DNA of 64,000 bases, taken from NCBI RefSeq assembly GCF_002968285.2, contig NZ_CP134400.1, forward strand, positions 3,658,001-3,722,000, given 5' to 3'. Below the pieces are notes generated by a model. That model made no database searches. It was not told the DNA's origin and saw only the letters and a list, made by a program, of their open reading frames with translations. The DNA is from Mycobacterium sp. ITM-2016-00318 (GTDB taxonomy: Bacteria; Actinomycetota; Actinomycetes; Mycobacteriales; Mycobacteriaceae). Shown here piece after piece: positions 1-8,400 of the stretch (its first letter is position 1; each line of letters starts with the position of its first letter). Made by a program: the position numbers and the translations under genes.

Positions 1-57
1 GGGACGCGCACTGATGCCGCCGCGTGAGCATCGCTTCAGATGCGTGTCACCAACTTT

Positions 58-345
58 TCACTGCGTCCGGAGCAGATCCACCTCCGTCGCGGTCGAGATC
101 CTCTGCGCCGGGATTCCGGCGTGGTCGCATGCGTCGGCGACGGCACTTGCTGAGTCGGCGGTGAACACAGCGAAGAGCACCTCGTCGGTCGGCACGGCGA
201 GCAGATTGAGCAGCCGAACCGTGGACCCCTGCTCGGACATCAGCACCGCTGAGTTCCTCAGCCGCGCGGCGGTGTCGTCGAGCGGCTCGTCGGTCACGGC
301 GGAGTGATACCACTCGACGAGGTAGCAAGGCACCGGAGCTGTCAT
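58..345 (-). CDS. small DUF4242-like hypothetical protein
   Basis: A 95-residue soluble protein beginning MTAPVPCYLVEWYH. The short alpha/beta pattern, with a YLVEWY-type first strand and a TDEVLFAVF strand followed by a helix of acidic and alanine residues, resembles DUF4242 (ferredoxin-like fold) proteins of actinobacteria. The frame stays open upstream to 486, but the internal ATG at 345 fits the family start better. It lies downstream of the exported protein on the same strand, 74 bases away, so the two may be co-transcribed. No function can be assigned. Confidence 0.6.
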   Translation of the reverse strand: MTAPVPCYLVEWYHSAVTDEPLDDTAARLRNSAVLMSEQGSTVRLLNLLAVPTDEVLFAVFTADSASAVADACDHAGIPAQRISTATEVDLLRTQ

Positions 346-418
346 CGCTTGAACGCTAACCGGATATGAACGCGGAGGAATCGGGTGTTTCCCTATCGGC
401 TGTGACCGATCGATGAAT

Positions 419-1639
419 TCATGGGCCGACTGGCTCATCCCCCGCAGGCGCGCCGGCGTCTGCCGCATCGCGATTCCGTCCCGCAACTGTCTTCACCGCG
501 TCACGAACGCCGTCCCGGAAGCCTTCCCGCAGCGCGCTCAGGCCGCCAGTACTACCGGCGCTTCGATCAACGGGGTTCCCTCCGAACAACCGAGGACGGT
601 GGGTGTCGGTGCTCGAGTGTTTCGCGACAACCTGCGCGGCCATCACATTCTTGTTAGTGCCCTTGGCGAGATCTCGAAGTCCGTTCGGATCGTCACCGTC
701 GAGTTGCTTCGCCTCGGCAACAAGCGGCGCCCGACCGGCATTGACCTCCAGCGTCACAACCCGGCGGGCATCTGGCCCACGGAAGATTGTCGACTCCGGT
801 TGCGGCGCCAGGACCGACGCGAATCCCCGCGCCAGGCCCACTGCCAGTGAGACCGGACCCGGGTCTGACTTCGTCGGGTCGAAGGGGTCTCCCGGCGTGA
901 GCAGCCCAGGGAATGTCATGGTGTCGGGCGCACCGGTGAACCCGTTGAGCACTCCATCGAGCACCGTCCCGGGCGCAGCGATCAGAGTGCAGGGGAATGC
1001 GTTGGAACCGGGCTTCGCGTCGTTCAGCGCATCGACCACGTTCTGCATTGCCACACCGGTACTGCCGACAGCGCTCAACACAGGGCCGGCCGCCGCGTTG
1101 AGGGACTTGGCGAGTACGACCGTGGCGACCTTCGCGGCGTCAGGGTCCAGCACGTTCAGCGGTGCCCCCACCATGGCGGTGACGGCAGGAGCGAGCGTCA
1201 CGTACGTCCGGATCAGGCTGGCGATCGCCAGGTCGATGTTGCCCTCCGCAGCGTGCTCGACCGCCTGCTGGACTGCGTCGGCGGCGTTTTCCAACAGCGC
1301 AGGCACGCTCGCTCCGGCGAGCGGGCCGAGGGCTTCGAGGTCGTCGACGAACAATGGGACGCTGCCGCCGGGGTCATTGAACAGGTTGTCGAGCGCGAGT
1401 TCGAGCGTCCACCCGGTTGGCGCGGGCAGCGCCAGCGCCGAACCGAGCAACGCCTCGAGATTCTCCAACGCTTGCCTGACCGATTCGACGTAGGCGTCCA
1501 ACGAACCGGCGCTCTGTTGCGCCGCGGGATTGAGGATCTTCACGTCGGGCGGTGCCGCGATCACCGGCGCAATCGCGAGGGCGCTCGCTCCGACCACAGC
1601 AACTCCGGCCGTCATGTAGGGACGGAGAGCCTTGTGCAT
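419..1639 (-). CDS. exported alanine/proline-rich protein of unknown function
   Basis: A 406-residue protein with an N-terminal signal peptide: MHKALRPYMTAGVAVVGASA, then a hydrophobic core ending near APVIAAPP. The mature part is rich in Ala, Leu, Pro and Asp and predicted helical (residues about 40-230), followed by a low-complexity C-terminus ending GDEPVGP. The start at 1639 is chosen because GAAGGGA lies just upstream and the signal peptide begins there; the frame is open further upstream without sense. I do not recognise a catalytic domain. The style matches mycobacterial secreted or cell-wall proteins of the PE/PPE-neighbour type, but no PE or PPE motif is present. Confidence 0.6.
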   Translation of the reverse strand: MHKALRPYMTAGVAVVGASALAIAPVIAAPPDVKILNPAAQQSAGSLDAYVESVRQALENLEALLGSALALPAPTGWTLELALDNLFNDPGGSVPLFVDDLEALGPLAGASVPALLENAADAVQQAVEHAAEGNIDLAIASLIRTYVTLAPAVTAMVGAPLNVLDPDAAKVATVVLAKSLNAAAGPVLSAVGSTGVAMQNVVDALNDAKPGSNAFPCTLIAAPGTVLDGVLNGFTGAPDTMTFPGLLTPGDPFDPTKSDPGPVSLAVGLARGFASVLAPQPESTIFRGPDARRVVTLEVNAGRAPLVAEAKQLDGDDPNGLRDLAKGTNKNVMAAQVVAKHSSTDTHRPRLFGGNPVDRSAGSTGGLSALREGFRDGVRDAVKTVAGRNRDAADAGAPAGDEPVGP

Positions 1640-2255
1640 GGCGGGTCCCTTCAAACGCTGTGACCACGGCCCCGTGCGACGGTACCCGGCATTCAGCTGG
1701 CAAACTCCGGTTTGCGGTTTCTCGCTGTGCGGACTCGATGGTTTTGCATTCAACCCGTCACCGGGGAGCAGCGCTAACAACCGCCACACCGCCATCGCTC
1801 GGGTGGTTGCCGACCTCGCGTATCGTGCGACCTCCTCAGAATAGGGAAACGTCTCCGTCAATATGTGCTGCCCATCACGGGTAAAAAGCTGGGCCAGCCG
1901 CCTTGCGAACCAAGATCAGATAACGGGAACGTATCGACTATCCCTAAAACATGCCTCAAGCTGCGTAAAGAGTGAACGCTATGCTAGGCTGCGGTTAGCT
2001 GGAGGCCACCGAGTACGCGACAGGTATACACTCGAGGAACGGAAGGGAGGCTTAGCTGATGCTAGCGTTCGACGCGACCCGCACCTCAGGATCTTCGCCT
2101 CATTCCGCTGCCAACCACATTGCTGCGCAGGTCAACGACGGTCTGGAGCCCGCAGCGATACGTAATTGCAGTCGGCTCGGCCGCAGCGCGAACCCGCCCG
2201 GATTTTCGTTCTCCGCCTGGCTAAAGGATCGGCGTCGTCGCTGATCGACGCATGA
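1640..2255. other. gene-poor region of about 600 bases
   Basis: This stretch separates the exported-protein gene from the DUF3618 gene. Base composition falls locally (1920-2000 is AT-richer than the surroundings), as expected for promoters. A -10-like TATGCT lies at 1980-1985. A possible 61-codon ORF preceded by GGGAGG is listed separately with low confidence. No RNA gene or repeat was seen. Confidence 0.5.
2059..2244 (+). CDS. possible small protein (weak)
   Basis: A 61-codon ORF starting MLAFDATRTS and ending with a basic tail (LKDRRRR). In its favour: GGGAGG at a suitable distance upstream of the ATG, and a -10-like hexamer about 75 bases before it. Against it: third-codon-position GC of roughly 60 percent, clearly lower than neighbouring genes, and no recognisable domain, signal or membrane segment. 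It may be a chance ORF. Confidence 0.25.
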   Translation: MLAFDATRTSGSSPHSAANHIAAQVNDGLEPAAIRNCSRLGRSANPPGFSFSAWLKDRRRR

Positions 2256-2480
2256 TCAACGCCTGAGTTTCCGAACGAACAACGCCACCAGCACGGCTCC
2301 CAGGCCGGCGAGCGACACCGCCACCGCAGGCTTCTTGACGAAGCGGACGACTCCTGACTTGACGTCGTTGGCGATCCGCTGCGGGTTGGCTCGCTCGGCC
2401 AGGGAATCAACCGTGAGGGCCAATTCATCACGGGCCTGATCGATGTCCTGCTTGATCGCCTCGGGATCACGATCCGCCAC
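2256..2480 (-). CDS. DUF3618 membrane-anchored protein (Rv2520c-like)
   Basis: A 74-residue protein: an amphipathic N-terminal DUF3618 motif (DRDPEAIKQDIDQARDELA, then TVDSLAERANPQRI) and one C-terminal transmembrane helix (PAVAVSLAGLGAVLVALF) ending in basic residues. The GTG at 2480 is preferred over the ATG at 2492, because GGAGG lies five bases upstream of the GTG and Rv2520c, as I remember it, also begins at the aspartate-arginine motif. It is divergent from bcp, the arrangement at Rv2520c-Rv2521. The function of the family is unknown; membrane-associated. Confidence 0.85.
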   Translation of the reverse strand: MADRDPEAIKQDIDQARDELALTVDSLAERANPQRIANDVKSGVVRFVKKPAVAVSLAGLGAVLVALFVRKLRR

Positions 2481-2606
2481 TGTCGCCTCCATCGTCCGCG
2501 TCGGCGCGGACCGCTGATACTGCCCGCGTCCTCACTGCCTTGCCGAACTACCCTAGATCAGCCGACGCTAATCGCGACGCACCGGTAGATGAGAAAGGGA
2601 TCATTG

Positions 2607-3080
2607 GTGGCACAGACTCCGCGCCTGGAGGTGGGTGACAAGGCCCCCGCGTTCAGCCTGCTCGACGCCGACGGCAACAAGGCGTCACTGGCCGACTACC
2701 GTGGCCGCAAGGTCATCGTCTACTTCTATCCGGCAGCGTCCACCGCCGGATGCACCAAGCAGGCCTGCGACTTTCGCGACAATCTCGCCGAATTGAGCGA
2801 CGCCGGCCTCGACGTCGTCGGGATCTCCCCCGACAAGCCGGAGAAACTCGCCAAGTTTCGCGACAACGAGAAGCTCACCTTTCCATTGCTATCCGACCCC
2901 GATCGCAAGGTACTGGCTGCCTGGGGCGCTTTCGGCGAGAAGAAGATGTACGGCAAGACTGTGCAGGGCGTGATCAGGTCCACCTTCGTCGTCGACGAGC
3001 AGGGCAAGATCGAGGTCGCTCAGTACAACATCAAGGCCACCGGCCATGTGGCCAAGCTGCGCCGCGACCTCTCGGTCTGA
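2607..3080 (+). CDS. bcp: thiol peroxidase of the BCP/AhpC-TSA family
   Basis: A 157-residue peroxiredoxin that reduces hydrogen peroxide and organic hydroperoxides in the cytoplasm using thioredoxin-type donors. The thioredoxin-like fold is complete. The peroxidatic Cys49 sits in PAASTAGCTKQAC and a second Cys54 five residues later, the spacing used by alpha2-type resolving cysteines in BCP proteins. The GTG at 2607 is chosen: GAGAAAGGG precedes it and the length then matches Rv2521 (157 residues); the ATG at 2589 would overlap the ribosome binding site. It is divergent from the DUF3618 gene. Confidence 0.95.
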   Translation: MAQTPRLEVGDKAPAFSLLDADGNKASLADYRGRKVIVYFYPAASTAGCTKQACDFRDNLAELSDAGLDVVGISPDKPEKLAKFRDNEKLTFPLLSDPDRKVLAAWGAFGEKKMYGKTVQGVIRSTFVVDEQGKIEVAQYNIKATGHVAKLRRDLSV

Positions 3081-3155
3081 CGCACGGGTTTCGTGCAAGA
3101 AGCCGCACCCGCTACCCAAACCGCCTTACGCCTAATCCTTTTTCGCTGCTTTGTG

Positions 3156-3191
3156 AGAGTGCTAACGAATGCTTGCAATAGTTAGCACTCT
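3156..3191. promoter_or_regulatory. CIRCE-like inverted repeat with reversed arm order
   Basis: A perfect 11-bp inverted repeat: AGAGTGCTAAC (3156-3166), 14 bases, GTTAGCACTCT (3181-3191). The arms contain exactly the two halves of the HrcA/CIRCE operator, TTAGCACTC and GAGTGCTAA. Canonical CIRCE is TTAGCACTC-N9-GAGTGCTAA, whereas here GAGTGCTAA comes first and the gap between the 9-mers is 16. It ends 45 bases before the CsbD-like start codon, a typical operator position. Whether HrcA binds it is unknown. Confidence 0.55.
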
Positions 3192-3236
3192 GCCGAAGTA
3201 TCGGAAGAAGAACGACCCACTAGAAGGAGGCAACAC

Positions 3237-3479
3237 ATGCCGGAGAACAACAGCGGCCCCATCGAGGCCGTGCGAGGCATCGTCTCGGGTGCGATCGGCT
3301 TCACCAAGCAGGTAATCGGTCTGATCGTCGGCAACGGCAATCTGCAGGAAGAAGGCCGAGCACAGGTCGACAAGGCCTCGCATCAACTCGAGGCGGCGCG
3401 TAAAGAGGCGGAAGCCGAAACGGCTCGCGCCAAGGCGAAGACAGAGGAATCACGCCAGAAGGCCGCAAGCAAGTCCTAG
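3237..3479 (+). CDS. CsbD-like stress protein
   Basis: An 80-residue protein. Residues about 7-45 carry a CsbD-like pattern (EAVRGIVSGAIGF ... GNGNLQEEGRAQVDKA), and the rest is a charged Ala/Glu/Lys helix, probably coiled coil, ending KAASKS. CsbD-family proteins are general stress proteins of unknown biochemical role, and mycobacterial members include surface-associated ones. AAGGAGG lies 8 bases before the ATG, giving strong translation. The gene stands alone, between a CIRCE-like inverted repeat and a strong hairpin terminator, so it is probably a monocistronic stress-regulated unit. Confidence 0.75.
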   Translation: MPENNSGPIEAVRGIVSGAIGFTKQVIGLIVGNGNLQEEGRAQVDKASHQLEAARKEAEAETARAKAKTEESRQKAASKS

Positions 3480-3498
3480 TAACCCTTTGAGCAGCAAG

Positions 3499-3528
3499 GC
3501 GCCCCCGGTTCGTCAGAGCCGGGGGCGC
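3499..3528. terminator. bidirectional hairpin terminator
   Basis: A perfect 10-bp stem, GCGCCCCCGG / CCGGGGGCGC, with a 10-base loop. It lies between the convergent CsbD-like and M20 peptidase genes, 19 bases past the CsbD-like stop codon. It has no T tract, which is common for mycobacterial terminators. Confidence 0.8.
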
Positions 3529-3542
3529 ACTCATGCGTCGAT

Positions 3543-4883
3543 CTACGATCGTGCAGCGGGCGCCAGCTTCGCCAGCAGCAGCGCCTCCGCCGTCGCGGCG
3601 CGTTCCAGGACCCCGAGGTCAAGGCTCTCGTTGATGCTATGAGCCTGTGTGCCAGGGTCTTCGACGCCGGTGACCAAGATTTTGGCCGACGGGAATGCCT
3701 CGGCGAACTCCGCGATGAACGGGATGGAACCGCCCATTCCCATGTCCACCGGCTCGCTGCCCCACGCCTGTCGAAACGCCGCGCGTGCTGCGTCGTACAC
3801 CGGTCCGCTCGCGTCGATCGCGTACGGCTGACCGACGTCGCCCGGCGTGACGGTGAGCTGCGCGCCCCACGGTACGTGCTTCTCTAGGTGACGGGTCAGC
3901 GCTTCCAGGTGAGCTCCCGCGTCTCCGCCCGGCGCCACCCGCATGCTGACCTTCGCCCGCGCACGCGGGACCAACGTATTCGACGACAACGCGATCGGCG
4001 TCGTGTCGATTCCGATGACCGTGATCGCCGGCTTAGCCCAAAGTCGTTGTGGGACAGAGCCGGAGCCGATCTCGATCACTCCGGTCAGCATGCCTGACTC
4101 TTCGCGCACCCGGTCCTTCGGGTAATCCACATCCGCGGCCGTCGCCTCGTGCAGGCCTTCGACTGCGACGTTGCCGTCGTCGTCGTGCAGCGATGCCAGC
4201 AGGCGAACGAGCACGCTCAGCGCATCCGGCACCACCCCGCCCCACAGTCCCGAATGCAGACCGTGGTCGAGTGTGGCGACCTCGACGATGCAGTCGGCGA
4301 GACCACGCAGCGACACTGTCAACGCGGGAATCTCGACGGTCCAGTTGTCGGAGTCGGCGATGACGATGACGTCGGCGGCCAACGCGTCCTTGTGCGCGGC
4401 CAGCAGCCGACTCAGCGACGGCGATCCCGTCTCCTCCTCGCCTTCGACGAACACCGTCACGCCGACCGGCGGCTGCCCGTTGTGCGCACGGAATGCGGCG
4501 AGATGCGTTGCGATGCCTGCCTTGTCGTCTGCGCTGCCGCGGCCGTACAGACGGCCGTCGCGTTCGATTGGCTCGAACGGCGGGGACACCCACTGCGAGG
4601 GATCGCCCTCTGGCTGCACATCGTGATGGGCGTACAGCAGCACGGTCGGGGCACCGTTGGGCGCCGGGTGCCGCGCTATCACGGCAGGTGCGCCGTCCTC
4701 GCTGACGATCTGCACATCGCCGAACCCGGCTTCCGACAACAGCTTTGCCACCGCTTCCGCGCTGCGCTGCACCTCGCCGCGGCGCGGCGGATCGGCGCCG
4801 ACCGACTGGATACGCACGAGGTCTTCCAGATCTTGCCGCACCGACGGAAGGACCTTGCGCACGCGCGCCACCAGATCGCTCAT
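3543..4883 (-). CDS. M20-family metallopeptidase (Rv2522c/DapE2-like)
   Basis: A 446-residue cytoplasmic M20 dipeptidase/deacylase. Zinc-ligand motifs are visible: LLYAHHDVQPEG (His86-Asp88), YGRGSADDKAG (bridging Asp119-120), EGEEETGS (catalytic Glu around 149-150) and VIADSDNW. A dimerisation domain is inserted between the catalytic halves (about 195-350), and VTGVEDPGTQAHSINE near the C-terminus holds the last His. Synteny matches Rv2522c, sometimes named dapE2, but its sequence class fits broad M20 dipeptidases better than succinyl-diaminopimelate desuccinylase. The substrate is not known. It lies upstream of, and is not clearly coupled to, acpS. Confidence 0.88.
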   Translation of the reverse strand: MSDLVARVRKVLPSVRQDLEDLVRIQSVGADPPRRGEVQRSAEAVAKLLSEAGFGDVQIVSEDGAPAVIARHPAPNGAPTVLLYAHHDVQPEGDPSQWVSPPFEPIERDGRLYGRGSADDKAGIATHLAAFRAHNGQPPVGVTVFVEGEEETGSPSLSRLLAAHKDALAADVIVIADSDNWTVEIPALTVSLRGLADCIVEVATLDHGLHSGLWGGVVPDALSVLVRLLASLHDDDGNVAVEGLHEATAADVDYPKDRVREESGMLTGVIEIGSGSVPQRLWAKPAITVIGIDTTPIALSSNTLVPRARAKVSMRVAPGGDAGAHLEALTRHLEKHVPWGAQLTVTPGDVGQPYAIDASGPVYDAARAAFRQAWGSEPVDMGMGGSIPFIAEFAEAFPSAKILVTGVEDPGTQAHSINESLDLGVLERAATAEALLLAKLAPAARS

Positions 4884-4913
4884 GGTGACGAGGTTAGCGG
4901 GTCACTTTTTTGC

Positions 4914-4973
4914 GCGAACAGACGCAAAAGTTCCCCATTTGGCCCCGCGGCGGGTACTTTTCCGTCTGCTCGC
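4914..4973. repeat. long imperfect palindrome (terminator-like intergenic repeat)
   Basis: Two 18-base arms, GCGAACAGACGCAAAAGT (4914-4931) and ACTTTTCCGTCTGCTCGC (4956-4973), are reverse complements at 16 of 18 positions, with a GC-rich 24-base loop. It fills the space between acpS and the M20 peptidase gene on the same strand. It could act as a transcript-stabilising or terminating hairpin. The sequence style suggests a dispersed mycobacterial palindrome, but no second copy lies in this window. Confidence 0.6.
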
Positions 4974-4995
4974 GGTGTGGGCCCAGCTCGCGAGG

Positions 4996-5388
4996 CTAGC
5001 GCTCCTCCAGCACGGCGACCGCGGCGGCGGTATCCCCCTCGTGCGTCAGCGACAGATGAATCGTCACCTTTTCCAGATGCTCGGCGATAGCGCCGGTCAG
5101 CCTTACCCGCGGCCGACCCCACATGTCGGTCACGACCTCGATGTCGCGGTGGATGCCCTCGGGCAGCACGGGCCGCTTCGAGAACCGTGACCCCGACCAC
5201 GCCTTGATGACCGCCTCCTTGGCCGCCCAGCGGGCCGCCAGGTGCCGCGCCGCCGACGAACTCTTGTCCGCGGCGTCGCGGCGCTCACCGGGTGTGAACG
5301 TCTCGGCGAACACCGTGCCGGGCTGATCGACCTGCTCTGCGAACTCGGGTATCGAGACCAGATCGATGCCGACGCCAACGATGCTCAT
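4996..5388 (-). CDS. acpS: holo-[acyl-carrier-protein] synthase
   Basis: A 130-residue phosphopantetheinyl transferase of the AcpS type. It transfers 4'-phosphopantetheine from CoA to a serine of the ACP domain, here most likely that of the adjacent FAS-I. The two signature motifs are present: GVGIDLVSIPEF (Mg-binding Asp9) and WAAKEAVIKA (Glu and Lys around residues 60-65). The ATG at 5388 gives the usual family length. It lies 28 bases after the fas stop codon on the same strand, the fas-acpS operon arrangement of mycobacteria. Confidence 0.97.
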   Translation of the reverse strand: MSIVGVGIDLVSIPEFAEQVDQPGTVFAETFTPGERRDAADKSSSAARHLAARWAAKEAVIKAWSGSRFSKRPVLPEGIHRDIEVVTDMWGRPRVRLTGAIAEHLEKVTIHLSLTHEGDTAAAVAVLEER

Positions 5389-5416
5389 CCGAGGAACACT
5401 AGCTCTCGCTATCAGC

Positions 5417-8400
5417 TCATCGCGTGTACACGCCGTCCGCGCCAAGCCGCGACGCCGGATCCAGCAGCATGTCCGCCTCTGCACGGTTCTCCGGCGCCTC
5501 GTCGTCGAGTCGGCGGTTGCTCGCAGGCCGCTCATACAGCGGCTTGCCGCCCGCGATCGCCGAAGCCAGCCGTCGCTGGCCCTCGAAGATCCGCGCGCCC
5601 GCATGCTCCTGGTAGGCCTGCCGCTGCTCGGGATCGAGCGCCGCGATGAACGCCTGCGGATGCACCAGCGCGATGACACCCGACACGTGACCGAAGCCCA
5701 GGCTGGTGATCAGACCCGCCTTCAACGGGAACTTCTCCCCCAGCCGCAGCGTCTCGCGCACCCACACGAAGTGCTCGGAGCCGGCCAGCTCGTCGTCGAC
5801 ACAGTCCAGGCTGCGGTTCGGCGGGATCACTCCGTCGCGCAGCATCTGGCACATGCCCATCATCTGGAACACCGCCGCGCCGCCCTTGGCGTGACCGGTC
5901 AGGCTCTTCTGCGACACGATGAACAGCGGCGCGCCGTCCGAGCGACCCATCGAGTCGGCGAGCCGCTCGTGCAGTTCCGTCTCGTTCGGATCGTTGGCCA
6001 GCGTGGAGGTGTCGTGCTTGGACACCACCGCGATGTCGTCGGCGCCCACGCCGAGCTTGGCCAGCGACCGGGCCAACAGCGAGTCCTTACCGCCGCGGCC
6101 CGCGCCCAGCGCGCCGAGGCCCGGCGCCGGGATCGAGGTGTGCACGCCGTCGGCGAACGACTGCGCGTAGCCGACCACGGCCAGCACCGGCAGACCCATC
6201 TTCAACGCGAGATCGCCACGGGCCAACAGGATCGTGCCGCCGCCCTGCGACTCGAGGAAGCCGAGCCGACGACGGTCGTTGGCCCGGGAGAACTTCGAAT
6301 CGCTGATGCCCCGTGCGCGCATCATCTCGGTGTCGGCCGTTGCCGCCATGTCACCGAAGCCGATGATCGCCTCGAGCGTCAGGTCGTCGAAGCCGCCCGC
6401 GACAACCAGCTCGGCCTTGCCGAGCTTGATCTTGTCGACGCCCTCTTCCACCGACACCGCCGCGGTCGCGCACGCACCGACAGGGTGGATCATCGAGCCG
6501 TAACTGCCGACGTAGGACTGGATCACATGCGCGGCAACAACGTTCGGCAGCACCTCCTGCAGAATGTCGTTCGGCTTGTTCCGGCCGAGCAGGTTGCCGT
6601 GATACATGGTCTGCATCGACGTCATACCGCCCATGCCGGTGCCCTGGGTGCTGGCGACCATCGTCGGGTGCACCCAGCGCATCAGCTCGGTCGGAGTGAA
6701 GCCCGCACCGAGGAACGCGTCGACGGTCGCGACGATGTTCCACACCGCCACGCGGTCCAGCGACGTGTTCATGTCGGCGCTGATGCCGTAGACCGTCGGG
6801 TCGAACCCGGTCGGGATCTGACCACCGACGGTCCGCGACAACTTCGTCTTGCGCGGAACCCGGATCTCGGTGCCCGCCTTGCGGGTGACCTGCCAGTCGC
6901 TGCTGTCGGGCAACGGAGTGGCAACCGTGTGCTCCGGGTCGAACTGAACGAACGCGCGCGCGTCGGCCTCCGACGACACCACGAAGGCGAAGTCCTTGTC
7001 GAGGAACACCGAAACCAGAAGCGGCGACGCGTGATCGGGATCGATCGCGCCGTCGTCGACGAACTCGCGGATGCCGGTCCGCTCCACGACCGCGTCGTGA
7101 TAGCGCTCGACAAGTTCCGATTCGTCGACCAGGTCGCCGGATTCGGTGTCGTACCAACCCGGCTTCGGGTCGTCCTCCCACTTGATCAGCCCGGTGGTCC
7201 ACGCCAGTTCGAGAACGCCCGCCGCCGACAGCTCGTTGTCGACCTCCATCTCGAAGCGGGTCCGCGACGAGCCGTACGGGCCCAGTTCGGCGCCGCCGAC
7301 GATGACCACCATGTCGGCGGGGTCGATGTCGAGATCGGCCCACGCCGGCGCCGGTGCGGAGGTGAAACCGCGCGGCGGCGACGGCAGCGCGGCGATGGTG
7401 CCGGTCTGCTGCTCGCTCTCCTCCACCGCCTCTGCGGCCATCTCCTCGCGGGCCTTGGCGGCCAGCTCGGACATGTCGATGTCGATGTCGCCGAGACCAC
7501 CGGTCAGATCGACCTTCAGCGGCTTCTGCGCGGCAGCCACTTTCGACTCGATACTGCACAGCTCGAGCAGCATCGCGGCCATCTGCTCGGTCGAGTAGGT
7601 GGTGACACCCGCATCCTCGACCGCGTTGACGATGGCATCGTTGGCGCCCATCAGCCCGGTACCACGCGTCCAGCCGATAAGCGCATGCGCCAGGCTGACC
7701 CGCTGCGCCCACGACGATTCGGCGTTCCACCGCGTCACGACCGCGTCGAGCGCGGACTTCGCTTCGCCGTACGCGCCGTCGCCACCGAACATGCCGCGGT
7801 TCGGTGAACCGGGCAGCACCACGTGCAGCCGGGACGCGATATCGCGCTCGGACCCGATGTGCGACAGCCCGCCGATCAGCCGCTGGACGGCCCACAGCAG
7901 AACCTTCATCTCCATCTCGGAACGCGAGCCCGCCTCGGAGAGGTCGCCTGCGACGCGCGGCGCCGCGAACGGGAACAGCAGCGTCGGCGTCTGCGCATCC
8001 TTCACGTGAATGGACTGCGGCCCAAGGCTTTCGCTCTGCTCGTTACCGACCCAGGCCACCAGTGCGTCGATGTCGGAGTACGACGCCATGTTCGCCGGCA
8101 CCACCCACAGCGCCGCGCCGAACCGGGCGTTGTCGCGGTACAGGTTGCGATAGAACTCAAGACGGCTGTCGTCGAGCTTGGACGTCGTCGCGATGACCGT
8201 CGCGCCGCCGTCGAGCAGACCGGCTACTACGGAAGCCGCGATCGAGCCCTTCGAAGCGCCTGTCACAACGGCGATTTCGTCGCTGTACCGACCCTTGCCC
8301 GGGTTCTCCGCGCCTGCCGCGGCGCGGCCGAACAATGACGCGTGGACGTTCCGTCCGGCGGCCAGAGCCCTGCCCTGCCACCAGGAGGCCTGCTTGCCGA

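Noticed and set aside
3156..3191. Canonical CIRCE element
   Set aside because: The half-sites are exact but in reversed order and with longer spacing, so it was called CIRCE-like only.
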